A DNA stretch of 64,000 nucleotides from Alphaproteobacteria bacterium. GTDB taxonomy: Bacteria > Pseudomonadota > Alphaproteobacteria > Rhodospirillales > Rhodospirillaceae. Shown one piece after another: positions 42,114-52,821 of this stretch. The notes beneath the pieces are model-generated. The model did no database searches, was not told the DNA's origin, and saw only the letters and a program-made list of their open reading frames with translations. The DNA lies in NCBI GenBank assembly GCA_030604885.1, contig JAUVUZ010000005.1, forward strand, positions 62,001 to 126,000, read 5' to 3'. The stretch's first letter is position 1. Each line of letters begins with the position of its first letter. A program made the translations under genes and the position numbers.

Positions 42114-42914
42114 TTACAGCCCCAGCACGTCGCTCATGGCATAGAGGCCGGGCTTGCGGGATTGGAGCCACTGGGCGGCGCGGACGGCACCGGCGGCGTA
42201 GATGCCGCGGTTGGAGGCGCGGTGGGTGAGTTCGATGCGTTCGCCGGGTCCGGCGAGGGTGACGACGTGGTCGCCGACGACGTCGCCGCCGCGCAGGGCG
42301 GCGAAGCCGATGTCTCCGGCGCGGCGTTCGCCGGTGTGGCCGTCGCGGGCGCGCTGGGAGACCTGGGCGAGATCGACGCCGCGGCCCTTGGCGGCGGCCT
42401 CGCCGAGGAGGATGGCGGTGCCGGAGGGGGCGTCGACCTTGTGCTTGTGGTGCATCTCGAAGATTTCGATATCGAACGCATCCGGCCCGAGGGCGGCGGC
42501 GGCCTTTTCGACGAGGGCGGCGAGCAGGTTGACGCCGAGGCTCATGTTGAACGACTGGACGATCGCGACGGTGCGGGCCGCCTCGGCGATGGCGTCGAGA
42601 TCGGCGGGCGAGAGGCCGGTGGTGCCGATCACCAGGGCGGTACCGGTTTCGGCGGCGCGCCGGGCGTGGGCGACGCTGGCGGCGGGGGCGGTGAAATCGA
42701 TCACCGCGTCGGCGGCGGCGAACAGGGCGGCGACGTCGGCGGTGGCGGCGACGCCGAGGGGCGCGTCGCCCGCGAGCACGCCGAGGTCCTGGCCGAGGAG
42801 GGCCGAGCCTTCGCGCTCGGTGCCGCCCGCGAGGGTGCAGCCGGGGGTGGCGAGAACCTGCTTGAGCAGCATCCGGCCCATGCGCCCGGCGCAGCCGACG
42901 ATTCCGATCTTCAT
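42114..42914 (-). CDS. dapB: 4-hydroxy-tetrahydrodipicolinate reductase
   Basis: MKIGIVGCAGRMGRMLLKQV, IFEMHHKHKVDAPSGTAILLGEAAA. Confidence 0.97.
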   Translation of the reverse strand: MKIGIVGCAGRMGRMLLKQVLATPGCTLAGGTEREGSALLGQDLGVLAGDAPLGVAATADVAALFAAADAVIDFTAPAASVAHARRAAETGTALVIGTTGLSPADLDAIAEAARTVAIVQSFNMSLGVNLLAALVEKAAAALGPDAFDIEIFEMHHKHKVDAPSGTAILLGEAAAKGRGVDLAQVSQRARDGHTGERRAGDIGFAALRGGDVVGDHVVTLAGPGERIELTHRASNRGIYAAGAVRAAQWLQSRKPGLYAMSDVLGL

Positions 42915-42939
42915 GGCGGTTCCCCCTCGGTGGATGGTT

Positions 42940-44079
42940 CTATTCGGTCAGGTCTTCCCAGAATTCCCTGACCTTCTTGAAGAAGCTCGTGGATTCCGGG
43001 CTGTGGTCGTGGTCCCCCGCCTCGGCGGCGAACTCGCGCAGCAGGTCTTCCTGGCGCTTGGAGAGGTTGACCGGGGTTTCCACCACGCAGCGGACGAACA
43101 TGTCGCCGCGCGCCGGGCTGCGGAGCACGCTCATGCCCTTGCCCTTTTCGCGGAACTGGGCGCCGGTCTGGGTGCCGCGCGGAATCTCCACCTTCACCCG
43201 GCTGCCGTCGATCACCGGCACCTCGACGGTGCCGCCGAGGGCGGCGGTGGTCATGGGGATCGGCACGGTGCAGTAGATGTCCGCCCCTTCGCGCTGGAAG
43301 ATGCGGTGCGGCGCGATGGCGAGGAAGATGTAGAGATCGCCGGGCGGCGCGCCGCGCATGCCCGCCTCGCCCTCGCCGGAGAGGCGGATGCGGGTGTCTT
43401 CCTCGACGCCCGCGGGGATCGCCACCTGGAGGGTTTTGCTGCGCTGCACCCGGCCCTGGCCGTGGCACGCCGGGCACGGGTCCTTGATCACCCGGCCCTG
43501 GCCGTGGCAGGTGGGGCAGGCGCGCTCGATGGTGAAGAAGCCCTGCTGCGCGCGGATCTTGCCGGTGCCGCGGCAGGTGTTGCAGGTGACCGGCTCGGCG
43601 CCGTCCTTGCCGCCGGAGCCGTGGCAGGTGTCGCAGACCACCGCGGTGGGCACCTCGATGGTGGTCTTGACCCCGGCGAACGCCTCCTCGAGGGTGATCT
43701 GCATGTTGTAGCGCAAATCGGCGCCGCGCATCGCGCCTTGGGCGGAGCGGCGGCCGCCCATGAACTCGCCGAACATTTCGTCGAAGATGTCGGAGAAGCC
43801 CGAGGCGAACTCGAAATCGAAGCCGCCCGCGCGCCCGCCGCCGCCGCCGTTTTCGAAGGCGCGATGGCCGTAGCGGTCGTAGGCCGCCCGCTTCTGGTCG
43901 TCCTTGAGGATTTCGTAGGCTTCGCTGACTTCCTTGAACGCGCGTTCCGCGTCCTGATCGCCCGGATTGCGGTCCGGGTGGAACTGCATGGCGAGCTTGC
44001 GGTAGGCCTTTTTCAGTTCGTCCGGCGACGCCTGGCGCGCGACGCCCAGAACCTCGTAGTAATCCCGTTTCGTGCTCAA
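42940..44079 (-). CDS. dnaJ: Chaperone DnaJ
   Basis: [36 protein letters not shown]; four CxxCxGxG repeats. Confidence 0.98.
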   Translation of the reverse strand: MSTKRDYYEVLGVARQASPDELKKAYRKLAMQFHPDRNPGDQDAERAFKEVSEAYEILKDDQKRAAYDRYGHRAFENGGGGGRAGGFDFEFASGFSDIFDEMFGEFMGGRRSAQGAMRGADLRYNMQITLEEAFAGVKTTIEVPTAVVCDTCHGSGGKDGAEPVTCNTCRGTGKIRAQQGFFTIERACPTCHGQGRVIKDPCPACHGQGRVQRSKTLQVAIPAGVEEDTRIRLSGEGEAGMRGAPPGDLYIFLAIAPHRIFQREGADIYCTVPIPMTTAALGGTVEVPVIDGSRVKVEIPRGTQTGAQFREKGKGMSVLRSPARGDMFVRCVVETPVNLSKRQEDLLREFAAEAGDHDHSPESTSFFKKVREFWEDLTE

Positions 44080-44202
44080 CCGCCACCTCTATCGGATCCG
44101 GCCTTTCCGTCGGAAAGGTCGGGCGCCCCACGCCCGATGGTCCCCCGTTGCCGTCTTCGGAAGCGGGGCGGGGCCTTGCGGCCTCGCCCCGTTCACCAGC
44201 TC

Positions 44203-46104
<1,902 letters not shown>

Positions 46105-46286
46105 TTTCACCCTCTTCTGTTGCGGCAGGTTCCAGAGGCCCCGGTCCTCGCGGACCTATGCATAAGCACCCCGTGAAACCCCCAGGGACATTTTGCAGTT
46201 GAACTCCGGCCGCCGCGCCTGTCCCGCTTCCGTGGCGAGCGGAGGGCGGAACGTCGCGGCCGACACTTGTCCGATTGACACCGGAC

Positions 46287-46315
46287 GATATAAGAAAAGG
46301 CTTACCCCGTCGCAA
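46287..46315 (-). promoter_or_regulatory. Candidate heat-shock/housekeeping promoter of dnaKJ
   Basis: Minus strand TTGCGA-N17-TATATC; CTTATAT resembles the -10 of alphaproteobacterial RpoH promoters. Confidence 0.55.
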
Positions 46316-46345
46316 CACCCGCTTTCGGGCCGCGACAGGGAGCTA

Positions 46346-46372
46346 TTAGCACTCTTTCCGCGCGATTGCCAA
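46346..46372. promoter_or_regulatory. CIRCE-like inverted repeat (candidate HrcA operator)
   Basis: TTAGCACTC-N9-GATTGCCAA against consensus TTAGCACTC-N9-GAGTGCTAA: left half perfect, right half 7/9, spacing exact. Confidence 0.75.
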
Positions 46373-46387
46373 GACCCGGAGGGACCG

Positions 46388-46618
46388 ATGATCCGCTACC
46401 GCCTGCGCTGCGCCGAGGGACACGCGTTCGACCACTGGTTCGACAACGCCGCCGCCGCCGACACCGAACTTTCCGCCGCCGCCGTCGCCTGCCCCGATTG
46501 CGGCGACACCGCCGTCGCCAAGGCGATCATGGCGCCCTCCGTGGCCAAGGCCGCCCCGGCGCCCACGCCCTGCGGCAACCCGGTGTGCGCCTGCGGCTGC
46601 CCGGCCCTCGACGGATGA
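46388..46618 (+). CDS. DUF1178-like zinc-ribbon protein (short form)
   Basis: MIRYRLRCAEGHAFDHWFDNAAAADTELSAAAVACPDCGDTAVAKAIMAPSVAKA; Cys-rich tail CGNPVCACGCPALDG. Confidence 0.75.
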   Translation: MIRYRLRCAEGHAFDHWFDNAAAADTELSAAAVACPDCGDTAVAKAIMAPSVAKAAPAPTPCGNPVCACGCPALDG

Positions 46619-47430
46619 TCGTCTCGGCGAGCTACCGCACCGACATCCCCGCGTTCTTCGCCCCCTGGTTCGAGGAACGCTGGAAGGCCGGGTTCGCGCT
46701 GGTCGCCAACCCCTACAACCGCAAGCTCCACCGCGTCGGCCTCAACCCGGAGGAAACCGACGCGATGGTGTTCTGGACCCGCTGGCTCGCGCCGTTCTTC
46801 GGCTGCCTCGACCGGGTGTTCGGCGACGGCGTGCCGTTCGTCGTCCAATACACCGCCACCGGCCTCGGCGAGGAAATCGAACCCGGCGTGCCCGACTGGC
46901 GCCGCGCGGTGGACACCATGCACCGCGCCGCCGACCGCTACGGCGCGGGCCGGGTGGTGTGGCGCTTCGACCCGATCGTGCTGCGCGAGGGCGAAGACTG
47001 GCACGACACCGCGCTGCGCTTCGCCGCCATCGCCGAACAGGCGCGCGGCGCGGCGGACGAAGCGGTGGTGTCGTTCACCCAGTTCTACGCCAAGACCCGC
47101 CGCGCCCTCGACGCGCTCGCCGCCACCGGCGGCAGCCGCATCGCCGACCCGCCCGCCGAAACCAAACGCCGCATCCTCGAAGCCCTGGCGGAAATCGCCC
47201 GCCGCAACGGCATGAAACTCAGCGTCTGCGGCCAGCCCGACATCGCCATGGGCGTCCCCGGCGTCGCCGAGGCCGCCTGCGTCGACGCCGAACGCCTCTC
47301 CCGCGTCGCCGACCGCACCATCCCGGCCAAGAACAAACCCCACCGCAACGCCTGCCGCTGCGCCGAATCCCGCGATATCGGAACCTTCGCCACCTGCCGC
47401 TTCGGCTGCCGCTACTGCTACGCGGCGTAA
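46615..47430 (+). CDS. DUF1848 family protein with C-terminal CxxxCxxC
   Basis: MIVSASYRTDIPAFFAPWFEERWKAGFALVANPYN...MVFWTRWLAPFFG; C-terminus KNKPHRNACRCAESRDIGTFATCRFGCRYCYAA. Confidence 0.82.
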   Translation: MIVSASYRTDIPAFFAPWFEERWKAGFALVANPYNRKLHRVGLNPEETDAMVFWTRWLAPFFGCLDRVFGDGVPFVVQYTATGLGEEIEPGVPDWRRAVDTMHRAADRYGAGRVVWRFDPIVLREGEDWHDTALRFAAIAEQARGAADEAVVSFTQFYAKTRRALDALAATGGSRIADPPAETKRRILEALAEIARRNGMKLSVCGQPDIAMGVPGVAEAACVDAERLSRVADRTIPAKNKPHRNACRCAESRDIGTFATCRFGCRYCYAA

Positions 47431-47608
47431 CGCCAGGCCAGGGGCGCTGCCCCTGACCCCGCCGGGGGGTCTCGGACCCCCCGGACCCCGCGCTCACTTC
47501 CAAAGAAAAGGGGCCTCCGCCAGGGAGGCCCCTTTTCTTTGGAAACGAATGGGATCCAAGGGCCCAAGGCCCTTGGCGGGTCCAGGGCGGAGCCCTGGCC
47601 TGGCGTTA
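47428..47608. repeat. Modular inverted-repeat intergenic element, copy 6 (P-Q - bidirectional terminator - Q'-P')
   Basis: TAACGCCAGGCCAGGG (47428-47443) / CCCTGGCCTGGCGTTA (47593-47608); Q hairpins CCGGGGGGTCtcgGACCCCCCGG and CCAAGGGCCcaaGGCCCTTGG; central 19-bp stem at 47500-47542. Confidence 0.9.
47500..47542. terminator. Bidirectional intrinsic terminator at the centre of repeat copy 6
   Basis: CCAAAGAAAAGGGGCCTCC-gccag-GGAGGCCCCTTTTCTTTGG, perfect 19-bp stem. Confidence 0.9.
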
Positions 47609-48064
47609 CGCCTGCGCTTCGCCTTCGCCCATGCGCTGGCGGAACATGTCGACGAAGTCGATGGGGGCGATCATCAGCGGCGGGAAGCCGGCGTCGCGGG
47701 TGGTGGAGGCGATCACCGCGCGGGCGAACGGGAAGAGGTGGCGCGGCACTTCGATGAACAGCATCGGCTGGATGTGTTCCTCGGGCACGTTGAGGGTGAC
47801 GATGCCGCAGAATTCCAGTTCGACCAGGAACGCGACCTTGTCGCCCGCCTTCGCCTCGACCTTCATCAGGAGGTCGACTTCGTACATGTTGGCGTGCAGC
47901 TGCGAGGCCTTGACGTCCACGTCGATGCCGATCGCCGGGCCGTTGCCGTTCGCCATGTCGGCGAAGATTTCCGGCACGTGCGGCGCCTCGAACGAGAGGT
48001 CCTTGATGAACTGGCCGTTGATCGCGAGCGGCGGCTGGTTGGCGGCCTGGGCGTCTTCACTCAT
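47606..48064 (-). CDS. secB: Protein-export chaperone SecB
   Basis: LAINGQFIKDLSFEAPHVPEIF, VDVKASQLHANMYEVDLLMKVEAK, FPFARAVIASTTRDAGFPPLMIAPIDFVDMF. Confidence 0.96.
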   Translation of the reverse strand: MSEDAQAANQPPLAINGQFIKDLSFEAPHVPEIFADMANGNGPAIGIDVDVKASQLHANMYEVDLLMKVEAKAGDKVAFLVELEFCGIVTLNVPEEHIQPMLFIEVPRHLFPFARAVIASTTRDAGFPPLMIAPIDFVDMFRQRMGEGEAQA

Positions 48065-48134
48065 AGCGGTGCTCTCCGTTCGGGAAGTGGGTGTGGCAAT
48101 GCGATAGCGCGCTTCGGCGCGGAAGGCAAATCGT

Positions 48135-48626
48135 TCAGGAGCGCTTGTCGGCCTCGGGCGGCGGCAGCGGCCGGAGCGGCTCCACCGGGCCTTCGGGCGT
48201 GCCGTCGGGCGGGGTGTCCACCACCGTGAACTCGCCCTCGACGACGCCGTCGTCGCGCCGCCTCACCGCCTCGGCGGCGGTGCGCGCGGCCACCGCGGCG
48301 CCGAGCGCGGTGCGCAGCGGCGCGATCAGCAGCAGCAGGCCGATGGCGTCGGTGAGGAAGCCGGGGATGATCAGCAGGATCGAGGCGATCGAGAGGGCGG
48401 CGCCCTCGAACATCTCGCCCATCGGCATCTTGCCGCGGCGCATCGCGTCGTGGACCTTGCGCGCGGTCACCCAGCCGGTGATGCGCAGCAAGTTGACGCC
48501 CGCGATGGCGGAGAGGATTGCCCAGGCGAGCACCGGCAGAACCCCCATTTCGCGGCCGACGAAGATCAGCCCGGCGAGTTCGAGCACCGGCAATGCGAGC
48601 AGAAGGATGGCGAACGGGAACGGCAT
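48135..48626 (-). CDS. fxsA: FxsA family membrane protein
   Basis: MPFPFAILLLALPVLELAGLIFVGREMGVLPVLAWAILSAIAGVNLLR...LLIIPGFLTDAIGLLLLI. Confidence 0.88.
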   Translation of the reverse strand: MPFPFAILLLALPVLELAGLIFVGREMGVLPVLAWAILSAIAGVNLLRITGWVTARKVHDAMRRGKMPMGEMFEGAALSIASILLIIPGFLTDAIGLLLLIAPLRTALGAAVAARTAAEAVRRRDDGVVEGEFTVVDTPPDGTPEGPVEPLRPLPPPEADKRS

Positions 48627-48784
48627 GCTTGTCCTTTGCCTAGGGAACGCTTAGTTTCTCAAGGAGGAAACCCGGGCTGGCGGCGCGTGCCGCCGATCAT
48701 GGACGATTTCGGCGACGCGCGTCCATCGTTCTTTCCCGTCCTGGGAGTCCGCAGCCGCAGTTCGTGTCCCACCTGGAGCCGCCG

Positions 48785-49462
48785 ATGGACGGTAACTTCC
48801 AATTTCTCGACCTGATCTTCCTGGCTCTGGTTGCCGGGTTCCTGGTGTATCGCCTGCGAAACGTTCTCGGGCGCCGCGACGGCTACGAGCAGAAGCCCGA
48901 CGAGATCGTCAACCGCAAGCCTTCCGAGGACAATGTCGTCGATCTCACCAAGGTTCGCCAGCCCGACGCCGCGGACATCGTCGAGACCGGCACGGTGTCG
49001 AACCGCAGCGTCGCCGCCGGGCTGGTGCAGATTCAGACCGCCGACCCCAGCTTCGACCCCGAGGCGTTCCTGGGCGGCGCCAAGGCCGCGTTCGAGATGA
49101 TCGTCGGCGCCTTCGCCGAGGGCCGGGTGGAGGACATCAAGCCGTACCTCGGCTCCGAGGTCTACGCCAACTTCGCCGCCGCGGTGCGCGAGCGCGAGGA
49201 AGCGGGCGAGAAGGCGGAAACCCAGGTGGTGTCGATCCGCAAGGGGACCATCGTCGACGCGGCGATGAAGGGCCGCGACGCGGTGGTGTCGGTGGAGTTC
49301 GTCACCGAGCAGGTCAACGTGGTGCGCGACGCCGAGGACCGGGTGGTGGACGGCGACCCCAACACCGTGGTGGTGCTCACCGACGTGTGGACCTTCTCCC
49401 GCGACGTGCGCGCCGCCGACCCCAACTGGAAACTCATGGTCACGCGCAGTGTCGAACCTTGA
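48785..49462 (+). CDS. Tim44/TimA-domain protein
   Basis: MDGNFQFLDLIFLALVAGFLVYRLRNVLGRRDGYEQKP..., FDPEAFLGGAKAAFEMIVGAFAEGRVEDIKPYLGSEVYANF. Confidence 0.88.
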   Translation: MDGNFQFLDLIFLALVAGFLVYRLRNVLGRRDGYEQKPDEIVNRKPSEDNVVDLTKVRQPDAADIVETGTVSNRSVAAGLVQIQTADPSFDPEAFLGGAKAAFEMIVGAFAEGRVEDIKPYLGSEVYANFAAAVREREEAGEKAETQVVSIRKGTIVDAAMKGRDAVVSVEFVTEQVNVVRDAEDRVVDGDPNTVVVLTDVWTFSRDVRAADPNWKLMVTRSVEP

Positions 49463-50630
49463 ACGGCGCGTCCGGGCCGGTCGCGTCGCCTCCGTCCTTC
49501 TGCTGCTGCTGACCGCCGCCTGCACCCAGGCCCCGGTGGCGCCGGTGCGCCCGGCGACTCCCGCGCCGGCGCCCGCGCCCTCCACCGGCGTGGCGGTGGC
49601 GCCGGTGGGCTTCGACGCCCTGCCCGGCTGGCGCGCCGACGCGGTGAACGAGGCGCTGCCCGCCCTCGCGCGATCCTGCGCGGCGATCGCCAAGCGCGCG
49701 CCCACCGCCACCGTCGGCCAGGGTCCGCTCGCCCGCAACGCCGCCGCGTGGCAGCGCGCCTGCGCCGCGGTGCCCGCCTCGGCGGCGCCCGAGGCGGCGC
49801 GGCAGGCGATCATGCGCGCCTTCACCCCCTATCGCGTCACCTTCGCCGACGGCAACCCGGACGGCCTGTTCACCGGCTATTACGAGGCCGAGCTGGAAGG
49901 CTCGCTGTTCAAGAGCGCGCGCTACGCCTATCCGGTCTACGGTCGGCCGGTGGACCTGGTGGAGCAGGGCGAGGGCAACACCCGCGTCGCCGGGCGCCTG
50001 CGCAACGGCCGCCTGGAACCCTATCCGGCGCGCACCGAAATCGAGACCGGCGGCATCGCCGACGTGGCGCCAGTGCTGTTCTGGGTGGACAGCGCGGTCG
50101 ACCTGCACATCGCGCAGATTCAAGGCTCCACCCAGGTGCGCCTCGCCGACGGCCGGGTGTTCCGGATCGGCTACGGCGGCAACAACGGCCGCCCGTTCAA
50201 GGGCCTGGGCCGGATTCTGCTGGACCACGGCTACCTCCAGCCCGGCCAGGCGACGATGCCCGACATCCGCGCCTGGCTCCACGCCAACCCCAATCTGGCG
50301 CAGGGCTTGATGCAGGAGAACCCGCGGTATATTTTCTTCCGTCCGATCGAGGGCGAAGGCCCGGTCGGCGCGATGGGCGTTCCGCTGACGCCCGGCCGCA
50401 CCCTGGCGGTCGATCCGTCGGTGGTGCCGCTCGGCGCGCCGGTGTGGCTCGACAGCGTCGATCCCGACGGCAGGCCGCTCAAGCGCCTGATGGTGGCGCA
50501 GGACATCGGCAGCGCGATCAAGGGCGCGGTGCGCGGCGACTTCTTCTGGGGGTCCGGCGATCCGGCCCTGGCGATGGCCGGGCGGATGAAAAGCACCGGC
50601 CGCTATTTCGTTCTGATTCCGAGTCGTTGA
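49449..50630 (+). CDS. mltA: Membrane-bound lytic murein transglycosylase A
   Basis: GLFTGYYEAELEGS, QENPRYIFFRP, GVPLTPGRTLAVDPSVVPLGAPVWLD, QDIGSAIKGAVRGDFFWGSG. Confidence 0.95.
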   Translation: MSNLERRVRAGRVASVLLLLLTAACTQAPVAPVRPATPAPAPAPSTGVAVAPVGFDALPGWRADAVNEALPALARSCAAIAKRAPTATVGQGPLARNAAAWQRACAAVPASAAPEAARQAIMRAFTPYRVTFADGNPDGLFTGYYEAELEGSLFKSARYAYPVYGRPVDLVEQGEGNTRVAGRLRNGRLEPYPARTEIETGGIADVAPVLFWVDSAVDLHIAQIQGSTQVRLADGRVFRIGYGGNNGRPFKGLGRILLDHGYLQPGQATMPDIRAWLHANPNLAQGLMQENPRYIFFRPIEGEGPVGAMGVPLTPGRTLAVDPSVVPLGAPVWLDSVDPDGRPLKRLMVAQDIGSAIKGAVRGDFFWGSGDPALAMAGRMKSTGRYFVLIPSR

Positions 50631-50634
50631 TGCG

Positions 50635-51405
50635 ATGACCGATCTGCCCGCCCCGCGCCGCGTCGCCCTGTTCGCCACCTGCCTGGTGGAGACGATGCGC
50701 CCCTCCGTCGGCTTCGCCACCCTGAAGCTGCTGAAAGCCGCCGGAGTCGAGGTGGTGGTGCCGCCGGGGCAGACCTGCTGCGGCCAGCCCCAATACAACT
50801 CGGGCGACAAGGCGGGCGCCAAACGCCTCGCCAGGCGGGTGATCGCCGAGTTCGAGCGGTTCGAGGCGGTGGTGATTCCCTCCGGCTCGTGCGCGGGCAT
50901 GGTGCGGGTCCACTACCCCGAGCTTTTCGAGGACGAACCCGACTGGGCGGCGCGCGCCCGCGCCCTGGCGGAGAAGACCTTCGAGCTGACCCAGTTCCTG
51001 GTGGACGTGCTGAAGGTGTCCGCCGTGCCCGGCCGCCACCCGGGCGCGGTGGCGTATCACGACAGCTGCTCCAGCCGCCGCGAGATGCACGTCCACGCCC
51101 AGCCGCGCGCGCTGCTCGCCGCCGCCGGGGCGGAGGTGCGCGACGTCGAACACGCCGAGGACTGCTGCGGCTTCGGCGGCACCTTCTGCGTCAAGATGGC
51201 GGACGTCTCGGGCGCGATGGTGGACGCCAAGGCCCAGGCCGCCATCGCCACCGGCGCCGACACCCTGCTGGCGGGCGACCTCGGTTGCCTGCTCAACATC
51301 GCCGGGCGGCTGAAGCGCCTCGGCTCGCCGATCGCGGTGCGCCACGTCGCCGAGGTTCTCGCGGGCGAACCCGCCGCCCCCGGCATCGGCGAGGTGCGCG
51401 AATGA
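50635..51405 (+). CDS. lutA: Lactate utilisation protein, cysteine-rich (CCG) subunit (LutA/LldE)
   Basis: FATCLVETMRPSVGFATLKLLKAAGVEVVVPPGQTCCGQPQYNSGD, HAEDCCGFGGTFCVKM. Confidence 0.92.
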   Translation: MTDLPAPRRVALFATCLVETMRPSVGFATLKLLKAAGVEVVVPPGQTCCGQPQYNSGDKAGAKRLARRVIAEFERFEAVVIPSGSCAGMVRVHYPELFEDEPDWAARARALAEKTFELTQFLVDVLKVSAVPGRHPGAVAYHDSCSSRREMHVHAQPRALLAAAGAEVRDVEHAEDCCGFGGTFCVKMADVSGAMVDAKAQAAIATGADTLLAGDLGCLLNIAGRLKRLGSPIAVRHVAEVLAGEPAAPGIGEVRE

Positions 51406-52817
51406 CCCTGCTCAAAAGCCTCGAGTTCGCCGCCAACGCCCGCGCCGCGATCGCCGACCCCAAGCTTCAGGCGGCGCTCGTCAACATCCGCACGATGTTC
51501 CAGAGCGGCCGCGCCCGCCAGGTGGCCGCCACGCCCGAGTTCGAGGACCTGCGCGAGGCGGGCGCCGCGCTCAAGCGCGAAACCCTCGCCAACCTCGACG
51601 CCTACGTCGCCCGCTTCGTCGCCGAGGCCGAGGCGCGCGGCGCCCAGGTCCACATCTGCGCCGACGCCCGCTCGGCCCGCGAGACCATCGCCGCCATCTG
51701 CCGCGCCCAGGGCGCCAAGCTCGTCACCAAGGGCAAGTCGATGGTGACCGAGGAGATCGGCCTCAACCCCTATCTCGTCGAACAGGGCTTCACCCCGGTG
51801 GAGACCGACCTCGGCGAATACATCATCCAGCTGCGGAACGAGCCGCCCAGCCACATCATCGCCCCGGCGGTGCACGTGAAGAAGGAGCAGGTGGCGGAAA
51901 CCTTCCGCGCCGCCCACGGCAACCGCCCGGCCGACCGCGACCTCTCCACCCACGACGCCCTGCTGGCCGAGGCCCGCGCCGAGCTGCGCGCCCGCTTCCT
52001 CGCCGCCGACGTGGGCATCACCGGCGCCAACATGCTGGTGGCGGAAACCGGCCAGATGGTCCTCGTCACCAACGAGGGCAACGGCGACCTCACGCAGACC
52101 CTGCCCAAGTGCCACGTGGTCGTCGCCTCCATCGAGAAGCTGGTGCCGAACCTCGACGACGCCGCCACCGTGCTGCGCCTGCTCGGCCGCTCCGCCACCG
52201 GCCAGCACGCCTCCTCCTACACCACCCTGTCGGTGGGCACCCGCCGCCCGGGCGAGACCGACGGGCCGGAAGTCGCCCACGTGGTGCTGGTGGACAACGG
52301 CCGCACCGCCATGCTCGGCACGCCGTTCGAGGAAATGCTGCGCTGCATCCGCTGCGGCGCCTGCATCAACCACTGCCCGGTGTTCGTCAACGTCGGCGGC
52401 CACGCCTACGGCGCCGTCTACGTCGGGCCGATGGGATCGGTGCTCACCCCCAGCCTGGGCGACCTGGACCCGGCGCGCTACCTGCCCCACGCCTGCACCA
52501 TGTGCGGCCGCTGCGCCGAAGTCTGCCCGATGAAGATCCCGCTGCCCGACCTGCTGCGCCGGTTGCGCTTCGAAACCCACGAGCGCAAGCTCACCTCGCG
52601 CGTCAGCCGCGCCGGGCTGGCGGCGTGGACCTTCCTCGCCGAGCGGCCGCGCCTGATGCGCGCCGCCGCCCGCCTCGGCGGCTGGGCGATGCGGCTTTCC
52701 GGCAAGGGCGCGCTGCGGCGCTGGCCGCTGGCGGGCGAGTGGACCCGCGCCCGCGACCTGCCCGCGCCGGAAGGCGGCGGCTTCGTCGCCCGCGCCAACG
52801 CGAACCGCGGAGACTGA
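51402..52817 (+). CDS. lutB: Lactate utilisation iron-sulfur protein (LutB/LldF)
   Basis: GAKLVTKGKSMVTEEIGLNPYL, CIRCGACINHCPVF, CTMCGRCAEVCPMKIPLPDLL. Confidence 0.93.
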   Translation: MTLLKSLEFAANARAAIADPKLQAALVNIRTMFQSGRARQVAATPEFEDLREAGAALKRETLANLDAYVARFVAEAEARGAQVHICADARSARETIAAICRAQGAKLVTKGKSMVTEEIGLNPYLVEQGFTPVETDLGEYIIQLRNEPPSHIIAPAVHVKKEQVAETFRAAHGNRPADRDLSTHDALLAEARAELRARFLAADVGITGANMLVAETGQMVLVTNEGNGDLTQTLPKCHVVVASIEKLVPNLDDAATVLRLLGRSATGQHASSYTTLSVGTRRPGETDGPEVAHVVLVDNGRTAMLGTPFEEMLRCIRCGACINHCPVFVNVGGHAYGAVYVGPMGSVLTPSLGDLDPARYLPHACTMCGRCAEVCPMKIPLPDLLRRLRFETHERKLTSRVSRAGLAAWTFLAERPRLMRAAARLGGWAMRLSGKGALRRWPLAGEWTRARDLPAPEGGGFVARANANRGD

Positions 52818-52821
52818 CCCC

